Of a stretch of 64,000 nt of DNA, positions 43,199-52,924 are shown in pieces. The stretch is from Gammaproteobacteria bacterium Ga0077536 (lineage in GTDB: Bacteria; Pseudomonadota; Gammaproteobacteria; Ga0077536): the NCBI GenBank assembly GCA_001464935.1, contig LNEL01000056.1:124001-188000 (forward strand), in the 5' to 3' direction. How positions within the stretch are numbered: the stretch's first letter is position 1; every line of letters starts with the position of its first letter. The notes beneath the pieces are model-generated. The model made no database searches and was not told the DNA's origin. It saw only the letters and a list, made by a program, of their open reading frames with translations. A program made the position numbers and the translations under genes.

Positions 43199-44358
43199 GG
43201 ACGGGAGCCCTCGCGCGCGGCAAAGGCCGCCCCATCGGCGCCGAGCGCCGGCACGCGGGTGTCGACGTCGATCGCGGCCCCGTTCAGACGCACCGGGCAG
43301 CCGACGGTGCGCGTGACTTGCCCACCGGGCAGCGCCTGCTCGCGCACCAGACCGAGATGGGCCGTCTGCGGATCGGCGAGCGCTTCGCCGAAGCCGTTGA
43401 TCGGCGCGCACGGCACGCCGGCGCTGGCGAACGCAGCCAGCCAGTGGGCGAGCGGTTGTTGCGCAAAACGGGGATCGAGCAGGGCTTTCAGTTCGACCTG
43501 GTGCGCGGCGCGCAAGGTCGGCGTCGCAAAGCGCTCGTCGGCGAGCAGTTCGATGACGCCGACCGTCGCGCAGACCTGTTGCCACAGTTTGTTGTTGCCC
43601 GCCGCGATCGCGAACCAGCCGTCCGCCGCCTGGTAGGCCTGGTAGGGCGCATTGCGGGGGTGCGCCGAGCCGAGTTTGCGCGGGTTGCGACCGGTGCCGA
43701 AGTACTCGCTCGTCTGCAGCGCCGAGATGGCGAGTGTCGCGCCGAACATCGGGACGTCGAGATGGCCGCCAGGGCCGCCGCCCCGGACGCGGGCGAGCAG
43801 CGACGCGATCGAGAACGCGGCATAGAGGCCCGAGGAGAAGTCCGAGACCGGCACGCCCGCCTTGACCGGCTCGCCGTCGGGCTCGCCCGTCACGCTCATC
43901 ACGCCGGCCGCGGCCTGGATCGTCAGGTCGAAGCCACCCTCGCCGCCGCGCGGTCCGTCCTGGCCGTAGGCCGAAATCGAGCAGTACACGAGCGTCGGGT
44001 GCCGGGTCTCGAACCAGTCCCAGCCAAGGCCGAGCCGTTGCATCGCGCCGGGCCGGTTGTTCTCGATCAGGACGTCGGCGGCGAGCGCGAGATCGCGGGC
44101 CTGGGCGAGGTCGGCCGGATCTTTCAGGTTCAGCACCACCGAGCGCTTGCCGCGGTTGACGCTCGCGAAGTTCTCGCTGAAGCCACCGCTCAGCGGCGGC
44201 CACTGGCGCATCGAATCTCCCTCCGGCGGCTCGATCTTGATCACTTCGGCGCCGAAATCAGCGAGCAGCATGCCGCAGAACGGCCCTGACGCGACCTGGC
44301 AGAACTCGACGACGCGCACACCGGCGAGCGGCAGGGCGACAGCAGCGGTGGCATTCAT
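43195..44358 (-). CDS. CaiB/BaiF family (class III) CoA transferase
   Basis: 387 residues. Family motifs: VRVVEFCQVASGPFCGMLLA, FGAEVIKIEPPEGDSMR, NRGKRSVVLNLKDP, and catalytic Asp173 in AGVPVSDFSSGLYAA, the residue that forms the acyl-anhydride/thioester intermediate. It moves CoA between carboxylic acids. It is the first gene of the operon with the cupin dioxygenase and enoyl-CoA hydratase. It could activate a sulfinate or carboxylate made by the dioxygenase (inference). It is divergent from the hybrid kinase gene. Confidence 0.92.
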   Translation of the reverse strand: MNATAAVALPLAGVRVVEFCQVASGPFCGMLLADFGAEVIKIEPPEGDSMRQWPPLSGGFSENFASVNRGKRSVVLNLKDPADLAQARDLALAADVLIENNRPGAMQRLGLGWDWFETRHPTLVYCSISAYGQDGPRGGEGGFDLTIQAAAGVMSVTGEPDGEPVKAGVPVSDFSSGLYAAFSIASLLARVRGGGPGGHLDVPMFGATLAISALQTSEYFGTGRNPRKLGSAHPRNAPYQAYQAADGWFAIAAGNNKLWQQVCATVGVIELLADERFATPTLRAAHQVELKALLDPRFAQQPLAHWLAAFASAGVPCAPINGFGEALADPQTAHLGLVREQALPGGQVTRTVGCPVRLNGAAIDVDTRVPALGADGAAFAAREGSRP

Positions 44359-44497
44359 CCGGGCACTCTACAAAGAAGCGCTGAACCGGGCCAGCCTGAA
44401 CGGGGGCGTCACGCGCCTTTTTGTCCTCAAGCCGGTGCCGGGCCAGGCCGCTCTAGCGGGCTCAACCACCCGCTGCACGCTGCAGCCCGACAGGCCC

Positions 44498-46930
44498 ATG
44501 GCACATCTGCACGAAAATCTCGACTTCCTGCTGTTCGGCGCAGTCGTGCTCGTGCTGTTCGCGGGGCTGCACCTGTGGTTGCGGCGCAAGGCCGGCAGCC
44601 GGCAGGGCGTGACGGGCGTGACGTGGCTGCTCGTGTGCAGTGTTCTCGGCGTGGGCGCGGTCGTCACCGATGCCATCGGCCACCGCGAGCGCGCCAAGCT
44701 GGAGCGCGCGGTGATGGGCTTCGCGCCGACTTATGCGCAGGAGTTCGAGCGTCTCGGGCATGCGGCCATCACGCCCGAGACTGCGCCGGACCACCCGGCC
44801 TATCTGCAGATGATCGAGGCCCAGCGCCGCTGGCTGTCGGTCAATCCGGTGGTCAACGACATCTACACCGTGCGCCGTGGTGGCCCCGGCGAAGTGTTGC
44901 TGATCGTGGACTCCGAAACCGACTATGACCGCAACGGACGCTATGAGGGCGAGCGCGAGTCGCGCACGGACATCGGCGAAGCGCTGGAACTCGGCGGTCC
45001 GGTGGTCGAGGCGGCATTCGCGGGACGTGGCGGTTTCGACGAAGACATGGTCAGCGATCGCTGGGGCACCTGGGTCAGTGCGTACTGGCCGATCCACGAC
45101 GCCGATGGCAAGGTCGAAGCCCTGCTCGGCGTCGACTACGACGCCGGCGAGTGGGCGCGCGAAATCCGCGATGCACGCTGGAATGCACTGGCCGCCAGCG
45201 CCGTGGTGGCGTTGATGCTGTTCGGCGGCACCGTGCTGCTGGCCCTGCGCGGCATAGAACTCGAGATGCGCCAGCAGCATGCCGAAGCGCTGGCCCAGGC
45301 GCGCGACGCCGCGGAGAGCGCGAGCGCGCTGAAGAGCCAGTTCCTCGCGCGCATGAGCCACGAGATTCGCACGCCGATCAACGGCGTGATGGGCGTGACC
45401 GAACTGTTGCTGCAGACCCCGCTGGACGCGAAACAGCAGCACTTCAGCGAACTGATCTATCGCTCCGCGACAACGCTGCTCGATGTCATCAACGACATCC
45501 TCGATTACTCGAAGATCGAAGCCGGCAAGCTGACGCTCGAACAGATCGATTTCGATCCGCGCGACCTCTTCGAAGACGTGGCCGAACTGCTCGCCGCGCG
45601 CGCCCAGGGCAAGGGGCTCGATCTCAACGTCTCACTGCCGGTCGTGGTGGGGCAGGCCGTTCATCTGCGCGGCGATCCGGCCCGGTTGCGCCAGATCGTG
45701 ACCAATCTCGTCGGCAATGCGATCAAGTTCACGGCCAGCGGTGAGGTCACGGTCGTCAGCGCCTGGCCGTCCGACGCCCACGGCCAGCACCGACTGCGCT
45801 GCGAGGTTCGCGACACCGGCGCGGGGGTCGACCCGTCGAAGCAGGCCGCGCTGTTCGAACCCTTCGTGCAGGCTGACAACTCGACGACGCGGCGCTTCGG
45901 CGGCACCGGCCTCGGGCTCGCCATCTGCAAGCGCCTCGTCGACGCGATGGGCGGGCGCATCGGCTGCGATGCGCGTGTGGACGGCGGCTCGCTGTTCTGG
46001 TTCGAAGTGCCGCTGGCGCGGGCCGAGCGCGTGCACGAAACCGGCAGCGCGCGCGCGCCGGGGCTGCGCGGCGTCAAGGCCCTGATTGTCGACGACAACG
46101 CAACGAACCGGGAGATACTCGAACATACCTGCGAAGCGTGGGGCATGCGCTATGCAACGGCCACCGATGGTCGCACGGCGCTGACGCTATTGGCGGCGGC
46201 CGCCGCGGCCGGTGAACCGTTCGACGTCGGCGTGCTCGATCTCGACATGCCGGAGATGGACGGGCTCGAACTCGCGCGCCTGATCAAGCGCGATCCGGCG
46301 CTGGCCGGTACGCAACTGCTGATGCTGAGTTCGGTCTGTCATATCGCCGGCGAAGACGTGTGGCGCGACGCGGGCATCGAGCGCTACCTGATCAAACCGG
46401 CGCGGCAGAACCATCTGTTCCGCGCCCTGACCGACATGCTCGGCAGCGGCGCGGGCGAACTCGCGGCGCAGCCGACGCCGACGACCCTGCCGGGCCAGTT
46501 GCAGCGCGCGCTGCGCGGGCGCGTGCTGCTCGCTGAAGACAACGCGGTGAATCAGCTCGTCGCCCAGACGGTGTTGGAGGGGCTCGGGCTCGAGGTGCTG
46601 ACCGTCGGTGATGGCCGTGCCGCCGTCAATGCCGTCTGCTTCGGCGGCGGCGCGTTCGACATCGTGCTGATGGACTGTGAAATGCCCGAACTCGACGGCC
46701 GCGCCGCGACGACGGCGATCCGCGCCTTCGAAGCCGCGAACGGCCGTGCCCGCCTGCCGATTGTTGCGCTGACCGCGCATGCGATGGAATCCGATCGCCA
46801 GCAGTGTCTCGAGGCCGGCATGGACGACTATCTGAGCAAGCCCTTCACCGGCGCCCAACTCGCCGCGACCCTCGCGCGCTGGCTGCCGGCCCCCGCTGAC
46901 GCACTGCCCGCCGACCGCTCGGCGGCCTGA
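44498..46930 (+). CDS. Membrane hybrid sensor histidine kinase with two receiver domains
   Basis: 810 residues from [14 protein letters not shown]; the frame open to 44057 overlaps the CoA transferase and is rejected. Two N-terminal membrane helices (about 9-27 and 38-60) are followed by a periplasmic sensor region (about 60-230) and a third helix ([19 protein letters not shown]). Then come HisKA with His288 ([15 protein letters not shown]), HATPase ([24 protein letters not shown]), and two receivers with Asp581 ([11 protein letters not shown]) and Asp726 ([11 protein letters not shown]). This is the BarA-like arrangement without a terminal Hpt, so an external phosphotransfer protein is needed. 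The ligand is unknown. No target regulator is adjacent. Confidence 0.9.
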   Translation: MAHLHENLDFLLFGAVVLVLFAGLHLWLRRKAGSRQGVTGVTWLLVCSVLGVGAVVTDAIGHRERAKLERAVMGFAPTYAQEFERLGHAAITPETAPDHPAYLQMIEAQRRWLSVNPVVNDIYTVRRGGPGEVLLIVDSETDYDRNGRYEGERESRTDIGEALELGGPVVEAAFAGRGGFDEDMVSDRWGTWVSAYWPIHDADGKVEALLGVDYDAGEWAREIRDARWNALAASAVVALMLFGGTVLLALRGIELEMRQQHAEALAQARDAAESASALKSQFLARMSHEIRTPINGVMGVTELLLQTPLDAKQQHFSELIYRSATTLLDVINDILDYSKIEAGKLTLEQIDFDPRDLFEDVAELLAARAQGKGLDLNVSLPVVVGQAVHLRGDPARLRQIVTNLVGNAIKFTASGEVTVVSAWPSDAHGQHRLRCEVRDTGAGVDPSKQAALFEPFVQADNSTTRRFGGTGLGLAICKRLVDAMGGRIGCDARVDGGSLFWFEVPLARAERVHETGSARAPGLRGVKALIVDDNATNREILEHTCEAWGMRYATATDGRTALTLLAAAAAAGEPFDVGVLDLDMPEMDGLELARLIKRDPALAGTQLLMLSSVCHIAGEDVWRDAGIERYLIKPARQNHLFRALTDMLGSGAGELAAQPTPTTLPGQLQRALRGRVLLAEDNAVNQLVAQTVLEGLGLEVLTVGDGRAAVNAVCFGGGAFDIVLMDCEMPELDGRAATTAIRAFEAANGRARLPIVALTAHAMESDRQQCLEAGMDDYLSKPFTGAQLAATLARWLPAPADALPADRSAA

Positions 46931-47045
46931 CCGGCGCCGAACGGCCCGCCCGTTCGACACGGCCGGCGCGTATTCGCGAGCAATCTCATTAGAATGGCGC
47001 CTTGCCAGGCCGGGATGCCGGTCCCACGCCCGTGAGGAACGCTCG

Positions 47046-47429
47046 ATGCTCTATTCGGTGCTCGCCATCTGCCTCGGCGCGTCACTCGGCGCGCTGTCAC
47101 GCTGGCTGCTCGGGACCGGTCTGAACTGGCTGTTTCCGGCGATTCCGCCCGGCACGCTGGCGGCGAATCTGATCGGGGGTTACCTGATCGGCATTGCCGT
47201 CAGCTTCTTCGCGGCGCACCCCGACCTCGCCCCCCAGTGGCGCCTGCTCGTGATCACCGGCTTTCTCGGTGGCCTCACGACGTTCTCGGCCTTTTCCGCC
47301 GAGGTCACCCAGTTGCTCGAGGATGGCCGCCTGTTGCTCGCCGGTGCGGCGATATCCGCGCACGTCGGTGGTTCGATCGCGATGACCCTGCTCGGCATCG
47401 CGACGGCGATGCATTTCCAGAAAGCCTGA
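47046..47429 (+). CDS. crcB: Fluoride ion exporter CrcB/Fluc
   Basis: 127 residues with four membrane helices. Signatures of the dual-topology fluoride channel are present: [32 protein letters not shown] and the pore motif [13 protein letters not shown]. It exports fluoride passively as a dimer. The 115 bp before it do not show a crcB fluoride riboswitch. It lies between unrelated regulatory genes, so it is probably monocistronic. Confidence 0.95.
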   Translation: MLYSVLAICLGASLGALSRWLLGTGLNWLFPAIPPGTLAANLIGGYLIGIAVSFFAAHPDLAPQWRLLVITGFLGGLTTFSAFSAEVTQLLEDGRLLLAGAAISAHVGGSIAMTLLGIATAMHFQKA

Positions 47430-47863
47430 TCTGGCGCAGCTTCGAGTCGATGCCAGGCTGGTCCGCGCCTGGAGATTCATTTAGATTCCATCCATAAAGA
47501 CGAAATAAGCGGTTCTGCGCGGCGATCCGGGGTCTGCCGTGACACGAACCCATTGAGACCGCACGCCGGGGACGCTCCGACAGGAGCGAAAGGGGTGGCG
47601 TTGAAGTCGATGTTCCGGGCGCCTGCGGGCCCGGCACCCGCACGGGTGCCGACGGCCTGCCTGGCCGCTCATGGCGCACTGCACGGACCGGACGGGATCA
47701 CTCCCCCGGACGGGCGCCCGCGCTTCGAACTGCCCGACGTCCCAGGCCGGCGCGCGCCGTCGGCCGCCGTCCGCCGTCCCCTCGTCGTTCGTCATGCCTG
47801 CTGCCGCGGCCCCATCCGGGGCCGGCGCATTCAATCGATCGAACCATCAGGGGGACACACGAC
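47430..47863 (+). other. 434-bp intergenic region and possible structured leader before kaiC
   Basis: No convincing gene is seen. An AT-rich patch at about 47480-47512 may hold the promoter. A nested structure lies at 47563-47601: outer ACGCC/GGCGT enclosing CGCTCC-GACA-GGAGCG. Further hairpins are GGCACCCG-CA-CGGGTGCC (about 47633-47650) and GGCCCC-ATCC-GGGGCC (about 47809-47824). Short frames here have no family features. It may be a structured untranslated leader or only GC-rich spacer. Confidence 0.4.
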
Positions 47864-49612
47864 ATGAAGCGACGAACAGCCGCGCGCCGCGCGCCGCCCG
47901 CCGGACTGCGCAAGGCCAGCACCGGCATTGCCGGACTCGACGAGATCCTCGAAGGCGGCCTGCCCGCCGGCCGGCCAACGCTCATCTGCGGCGGTGCCGG
48001 TTCCGGCAAGACCCTGCTGACGATCGAGTTCCTCGTCCGCGGCGCGAACCAGTTCGACGAACCGGGCGTGTTCATGGGCTTCGAGGAAACACGCAGCGAA
48101 CTGGCACAGAACGTGGCGTCGCTGGGCTTCGATCTCGAACAGCAGATTGCGCAGGGCAAACTCGCCGTCGACTACGTGCTGGTCGAGCGCCGCGAAATCC
48201 ATGAGACCGGCGACTACGACCTCGAAGGCCTGTTCGTGCGGCTCGGTCACGCGATCGACGCGCTCGGCGCGAAGCGGGTCGCGATCGATTCGATCGAAAC
48301 CCTGTTCACGGGGCTCGAGGACACGGCGCTGCTGCGGGCCGAACTCCATCGACTGTTCCGCTGGCTGAAGGACAAGGGCGTCACGGCGCTGATCACGGCC
48401 GAACGCGGCGAAGGCGGTCTGACGCGCCACGGCATGGAAGAGTACGTGTCGGACTGCGTGATCCTGCTCGACAACCGCGTCAGCAACCAGTTCGCGACGC
48501 GCCGGCTGCGCATCGTGAAGTACCGCGGCTCGCGCCACGGCGCCGACGAATTCCCGTTCGTGATCGGCGAGGCCGGCCTGTCCGTGCTGCCCATCACCTC
48601 GCTCGGCCTGACCCACGAGGCCAGCGCGCAACGGATCTCGAGCGGCGTGGTGCATCTGGATCAGATGCTCGGTGGGCAGGGCTATTACCGCGGCAGCAGT
48701 GTCGTCGTGTCCGGCACCGCGGGCACCGGCAAATCGAGCCTGGTCGCGCATTTCGCGAACGCCACCTGCGCCCAGGGCGAACGCGCGCTGATTTTCCTGC
48801 TCGAGGAGTCGCCGAGCCAGTACCTGCGCAACATGTGCTCGATAGGCATCGACCTCGCCCAGTGGATGCGGCGCGATCTGCTGCGCATTCACGCCGCGCG
48901 GCCGACGCTGTGCGGGCTCGAATCCCATCTGCAGACCATTCATCGTCTGACCGCCGAGTTCGACCCGGCAGTGGTGGCCGTGGATCCGATCACCAACCTG
49001 GCGTCGGTCAGCAGCTTCAGCGAAGCCCGCGCGCTGCTGATCCGGCTCATCGACTTCTTGAAGACGCGTCAAATCACGGCGCTGTTCACCAGTCTGATTC
49101 ACGGGGAGCGCGACATCGAAACCACCGACATCGGCATCTCTTCGCTGATGGATGTGTGGCTGATGTTGCGCGACAGCGAACACAACGGCGAGCGCAACCG
49201 CCTGCTGTACGTGCTGAAGGCGCGTGGCATGGCGCATTCGAACCAGGTCCGTGAATTCCGGCTCACGCCAGAAGGCATTCGGATGATCGATGTCTATGTC
49301 GGGCCGGCCGGCGTGCTGACCGGCACCGCGCGGCTCGCCCAGGAGGCGCGCGAACGGGATGCCGAGGCCGCCAGGCGGGAGGAGGTCGAGCGCCGCGCGC
49401 GCGAACTGCAGCAGCGGCACCTGGCCCTGCAGGCGCAGATCGATGCGCTGCGGCTCGAACTCGAGACGAACGTGATCGAGCGCGAACGGCTGCTCGCGCA
49501 GGCCGAACAGCAGCACGCCGCGAGCCTGCGCGATCGGGTGGCGATGGCGCTGGCGCGCCACGCGGACGGCATGAGTCCAGGTGCGGCGCCGCGCCGCCGG
49601 CGGGGTGCCTGA
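47864..49612 (+). CDS. kaiC: KaiC-family clock-type ATPase
   Basis: 582 residues with two RecA-like repeats: Walker A GGAGSGKT (43-50) and GTAGTGKS (about 284-291). Motifs of KaiC are present in both halves, including VFMGFEETRSELAQN and FLLEESPSQYLRN. The phosphorylation segment aligns as ETTDIGISSLMDV with Ser426-Ser427 at the Ser431/Thr432 positions of cyanobacterial KaiC, so autophosphorylation is plausible. After residue about 490 there is a long Arg/Glu-rich coiled coil not found in cyanobacterial KaiC. AGGGGGA precedes the ATG. It is followed directly by kaiB, with no kaiA. In proteobacteria such proteins are linked to stress or timing responses. Confidence 0.92.
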   Translation: MKRRTAARRAPPAGLRKASTGIAGLDEILEGGLPAGRPTLICGGAGSGKTLLTIEFLVRGANQFDEPGVFMGFEETRSELAQNVASLGFDLEQQIAQGKLAVDYVLVERREIHETGDYDLEGLFVRLGHAIDALGAKRVAIDSIETLFTGLEDTALLRAELHRLFRWLKDKGVTALITAERGEGGLTRHGMEEYVSDCVILLDNRVSNQFATRRLRIVKYRGSRHGADEFPFVIGEAGLSVLPITSLGLTHEASAQRISSGVVHLDQMLGGQGYYRGSSVVVSGTAGTGKSSLVAHFANATCAQGERALIFLLEESPSQYLRNMCSIGIDLAQWMRRDLLRIHAARPTLCGLESHLQTIHRLTAEFDPAVVAVDPITNLASVSSFSEARALLIRLIDFLKTRQITALFTSLIHGERDIETTDIGISSLMDVWLMLRDSEHNGERNRLLYVLKARGMAHSNQVREFRLTPEGIRMIDVYVGPAGVLTGTARLAQEARERDAEAARREEVERRARELQQRHLALQAQIDALRLELETNVIERERLLAQAEQQHAASLRDRVAMALARHADGMSPGAAPRRRRGA

Positions 49613-49613
49613 C

Positions 49614-49946
49614 GTGGCCTCGCGGCGCAAGAATCGGGCCGACGCGGCCACGCCGACGCCCGGCAGCGGGCGTGACACCTATGTGCTGCGCCTGTACGTG
49701 GCCGGCACGACACCACGCTCGATGCGGGCCATCCTCGATGCGCGCGCGTTCTGCGAAGCGCACCTCGCGGACCGCTACGAACTCGAGGTCGTCGACATCT
49801 ACCAGCGGCCGGCGCTCGCCCGGGACGAACAGATCATCGCGGTCCCGACCCTCGTGCGCAGCGTGCCGCCGCCGCTGCGCCGCCTGGTCGGCGACCTGTC
49901 CGATGTGGAGCGGGTAATGGCCGGCCTGGAGCTCGCGAATCGCTGA
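49614..49946 (+). CDS. kaiB: KaiB-family thioredoxin-like protein
   Basis: About 110 residues from a GTG one nucleotide after the kaiC stop; an ATG at 49581 inside kaiC is an alternative with a longer overlap. The KaiB fold is clear: YVLRLYVAGTTPRSMRAILD, FCEAHLADRYELEVVDIYQR and IIAVPTLVRSVPPPLRRLVG. KaiB binds KaiC and controls its phosphorylation state. The next gene encodes a PAS/GGDEF protein, so KaiBC here may feed into cyclic di-GMP signalling. Confidence 0.9.
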   Translation: MASRRKNRADAATPTPGSGRDTYVLRLYVAGTTPRSMRAILDARAFCEAHLADRYELEVVDIYQRPALARDEQIIAVPTLVRSVPPPLRRLVGDLSDVERVMAGLELANR

Positions 49947-49997
49947 CTTCAGCGAATTCGCTCAATTGTCGCTAATGCTGATGTGGGACAGCGAACG

Positions 49998-52175
49998 ATG
50001 TCAGTGGCGACGGGCGAGCGTGGGCAGCGGGCTCTGCTGGAAGAGCTCGCGTCACTGCGCGCACGGGTGGCCGAATACGAAGAGCTGATGCGGGCCATCC
50101 GCACCGGCGAGGTCGACGCGCTGTTTCTCAGCGAGGGGGACGACTGCCGCACCCTGACCCTGGGCGATGCCGGTTCGACCTATCGCGCGCTGGTCGAGGC
50201 GATGAGCGAAGGCGCGGCCATCGTGCAACGCGACGGGACGCTGTTCTACTGCAACAGCCGGCTGGCCGCGATGCTGGAAATGCCGCTCGAGGCCGTGATG
50301 GGCGCCTCGCTGCTGGACTTCGTCGCGCCCGCGGGCCGGGCCGGCGCGGCACGGCTGCTGGCCGCGGGACTACTGCGCCGGAGCAGCGGGGAACTGACGA
50401 TGCACCGGCATGCCAGCGGATTGATGCCCGTCCAGTGGTCGGTCAGCCCGCTGCAACTCGGCGGACACAAGGGCGTGTGCGTCGTCGCCACCGATCTCAC
50501 GGAGCGTTATCGCGTGCAGGAAGCATTGCGCAGCCTGTCGCTGATCGACGAACTCACGGGACTGTTCAATCGCCGCGGTTTCATCATGCACGCCGAGCAG
50601 CAGCTGAAGCTCGCGCGGCGCATCGACGGCCAGCTGCTGCTGGTGTTCGCCGATCTCGACGGGCTGAAGCCGATCAACGATGAACTCGGCCACCAGGCCG
50701 GCGACCATGCGATCAGCGATGCCGCCGAGGTGCTGCGCCGGAGCTTTCGCGAATCCGACATTCTTGCCCGCCTCGGCGGGGACGAGTTCGCGGTGCTCGC
50801 CACCGGAACCGATGGCCATGCGATCGACGTCATTCATCAACGACTGCAGAAGCACGTCGACGAACACAATGAACGCGGTGGCCGGCCCTACCGGCTTTCC
50901 ATCAGCGTCGGGATCATTCCTTACGAGCCGTCGCAACCGGCTCCCGTGATCGAACTGCTGACACGCGCAGATGCCGCGATGTACGCGAACAAGCGCGACA
51001 AGCGCCGCGCGGAACCCCGCAGCGGTTGCCCCGACATTCCCATCGATATGCCGCACGCGACGCCGACGCCTGGTCGCGGCGCAGATGCGGGCGCGCCGCA
51101 GATCGGCGTCTGGGAGTGGACGCTGGACAACAACCGCGTGCTGTGGTCGCCGGAGATGCGCGAGGTGCTCGGCATCGTCGACTTCGACGGGACCCTGCCG
51201 TCCTTCGTCGCGCTGCTGCATGCCGACGATCGCATGCGCGTGATCACGGAGGCGCGCCGCGCGTTGGCGCAGCGCGCGAGCTTCGTGTCGCAGTTCCGCG
51301 TGCAGACCGCCGATGGACGCGTGCGGCTCGTGGCCAGCCGCGCGCACGGCGAATACGCCGCCGACGGCCGTGTGCAGCGCCTGCTGGGCACGCTGACCGA
51401 TCTCACCGGCTTCGCCGCGGCGAGCGAGCTTGCGCAGGCGACGCTCGACACGATACCGGCCAATATCTGTGTGCTCGACAGTGATTCGCGAATCGTGTCG
51501 GTCAATCGCGGCTGGCGCGAATTCGCGCAGGCCAACGGCGCGCCCGATGCAGCGCAACACCTGGGCCTGCGATATCTGGACGCCTGCGCGGCTGATCACG
51601 GTCCGCAGGCCGCCCTGTCGCACCGTTTTGCAGCCGGACTGGGCGACGTGATCGCGGGCCGTCGCGCGCACTTCGAGCAGGACTATCCGTGTCACAGCGC
51701 CCACGCGCAGCGCTGGTTCAACGTGAGCGTCGCGCGCTTCGACATCGCCGGCGAAACACGCGTGCTGGTGCGTCACCAGGAAATCACCGAGTCGGTGGTC
51801 GTCGAGGATTGCCTGTCGGAGACGCTGCACCCGAGCGAAGAACCCGGGCACCAGGTGCGCGACGGCATCTTCATCGTGCAGGATGAACATCTTGTGTTCG
51901 TCAATCACGCCGGTGCGCAGCTGCTGCACACCGCGTCCGATCAGCTCGTGGGACGGCGCCTGACCGATCTGATGACGCCGACCCAGGCTCGTCAGTGGCG
52001 CGAACGACTGACAACCCGTGGTGGCCAGCGTCGCCGGCGCAGCGAAGGACGCATGGTGTTGCAGGCAGCCGACGGCGCGACGATCGAGGTCACCGCCACC
52101 GTCACGCCGACGCTGTACAACGGCCTGCCTGCGTTGCTCGGAACGCTGCATAGCACGGCACGTCCAGCCGACTGA
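49998..52175 (+). CDS. Multi-PAS diguanylate cyclase linked to kaiCB
   Basis: 725 residues from MSVATGERGQ (a GTG at 49983 is possible). Order: an N-terminal coiled coil with EYEELMRAIRTGEVDALFLS, the typical lead segment of KaiBC-linked sensors; PAS (about 55-160); GGDEF (about 165-330) with intact RLGGDEF at 258-264 and an inhibitory-site RESD five residues before it; then three further PAS-like domains (about 355-465, 470-590, 595-720). A cyclase in the middle, with PAS domains behind it, is unusual. It should make cyclic di-GMP from GTP. A palindrome AGCGAATTCGCT lies at 49951-49962 in the gap after kaiB. Confidence 0.88.
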   Translation: MSVATGERGQRALLEELASLRARVAEYEELMRAIRTGEVDALFLSEGDDCRTLTLGDAGSTYRALVEAMSEGAAIVQRDGTLFYCNSRLAAMLEMPLEAVMGASLLDFVAPAGRAGAARLLAAGLLRRSSGELTMHRHASGLMPVQWSVSPLQLGGHKGVCVVATDLTERYRVQEALRSLSLIDELTGLFNRRGFIMHAEQQLKLARRIDGQLLLVFADLDGLKPINDELGHQAGDHAISDAAEVLRRSFRESDILARLGGDEFAVLATGTDGHAIDVIHQRLQKHVDEHNERGGRPYRLSISVGIIPYEPSQPAPVIELLTRADAAMYANKRDKRRAEPRSGCPDIPIDMPHATPTPGRGADAGAPQIGVWEWTLDNNRVLWSPEMREVLGIVDFDGTLPSFVALLHADDRMRVITEARRALAQRASFVSQFRVQTADGRVRLVASRAHGEYAADGRVQRLLGTLTDLTGFAAASELAQATLDTIPANICVLDSDSRIVSVNRGWREFAQANGAPDAAQHLGLRYLDACAADHGPQAALSHRFAAGLGDVIAGRRAHFEQDYPCHSAHAQRWFNVSVARFDIAGETRVLVRHQEITESVVVEDCLSETLHPSEEPGHQVRDGIFIVQDEHLVFVNHAGAQLLHTASDQLVGRRLTDLMTPTQARQWRERLTTRGGQRRRRSEGRMVLQAADGATIEVTATVTPTLYNGLPALLGTLHSTARPAD

Positions 52176-52335
52176 GGAACCGGCACCCGCTTCGAAGGCA
52201 CTGGGGCAGGCACGCGGCATTTTGAATCGCTGAGCGCCGTACCATTCGCAGGTTGAGCTTGTTTCGTCAGCCCAACAATCACCAGGCGCCGGCCCCAGCC
52301 GGCCTCAAGAACGCTCGGTGTAGCCCGGGTGCAAC

Positions 52336-52391
52336 GCAGTGGAACCCTGGATCCGCGGGGTCTGACACACCGCTCCCGGGTTCCGCGCTGC
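52336..52391. repeat. REP-like hairpin element
   Basis: GCAGTGGAACCCTGGA (52336-52351) pairs imperfectly with TCCCGGGTTCCGCGCTGC (52374-52391). Upstream, TAGCCCGGGTGCAACGCA (52321-52338) has the form of the REP-like repeats found between genes of many proteobacteria. It sits in the 311-bp gap between two convergent genes (52175 and 52487), which otherwise shows no gene. Confidence 0.6.
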
Positions 52392-52486
52392 GGGACTTTC
52401 ACATCATCCTGCACAGTGATCTGGAGATCTCGCCCGAGATCGTGGCGAGTGATCGATATCTGCACTCAACCCTTCAGCGGCGGCCG

Positions 52487-52924
52487 TCAGCCCGACGGCG
52501 TCGGGTCCAGCGCCAGCTGCAAGGTGTCACGGGGCGACATTTCATGCGGCAGACTCAGTGTCAGCCACTGGGAACCGGCGCCGCGGCGATTCAGCGCGGC
52601 CCGCGACAGGTTCCGCTTGGCGCTGTGCTCGATTTCGCCCCGTTCATTGACCAGTGATACCCGCACCGCACGCGCGAGATGCGCTCCGCGGAAGCCCTGG
52701 CGTACCACGCGCACGCGAACGAGAACATCGCCCGCGACCTGGCGCGCGCCCACCAGCGACACGCGCAGGGTGCGGTCGCTCGTCGAACTCACGGTGAGAT
52801 CGAGTTTGCGACCAGTCTCGAATCCTGTCCCGGCGGCGTTGCTGCCTGTGGCGAAGATGCCCATGCCCACGAGGGCGACAGCAAGGCTCCATGCCTTCAT
52901 TCTTGATCCCGGTGATGTTTTCAT
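52487..52924 (-). CDS. Small exported protein of unknown function
   Basis: 145 residues from the ATG at 52924, with AGGAGG just upstream. An N-terminal signal (SLAVALVGMGIFATGSNAA) leads to a beta-rich mature part (KLDLTVSSTSDRTLRVSLVG, VLVRVRVVRQGF, VRVSLVNERGEIEHSAKRN, then TLSLPHEMSPRDTLQLAL), which reads like a single Ig-like domain. No family is recognised. It is divergent from the OmpR-type regulator across 243 bp, so it may be controlled by that system and belong to the metal efflux response (inference). Confidence 0.65.
   Translation of the reverse strand: MKTSPGSRMKAWSLAVALVGMGIFATGSNAAGTGFETGRKLDLTVSSTSDRTLRVSLVGARQVAGDVLVRVRVVRQGFRGAHLARAVRVSLVNERGEIEHSAKRNLSRAALNRRGAGSQWLTLSLPHEMSPRDTLQLALDPTPSG

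Noticed and set aside
46931-47045. Fluoride (crcB) riboswitch before crcB
   Set aside because: The 115-bp region lacks the conserved pseudoknot segments of that motif that I know; only GC-rich inverted stretches are seen.
47671-48204. Plus-strand frame starting before kaiC
   Set aside because: It overlaps kaiC in another frame, has low-complexity Arg/Pro content, and has no motif or ribosome site.
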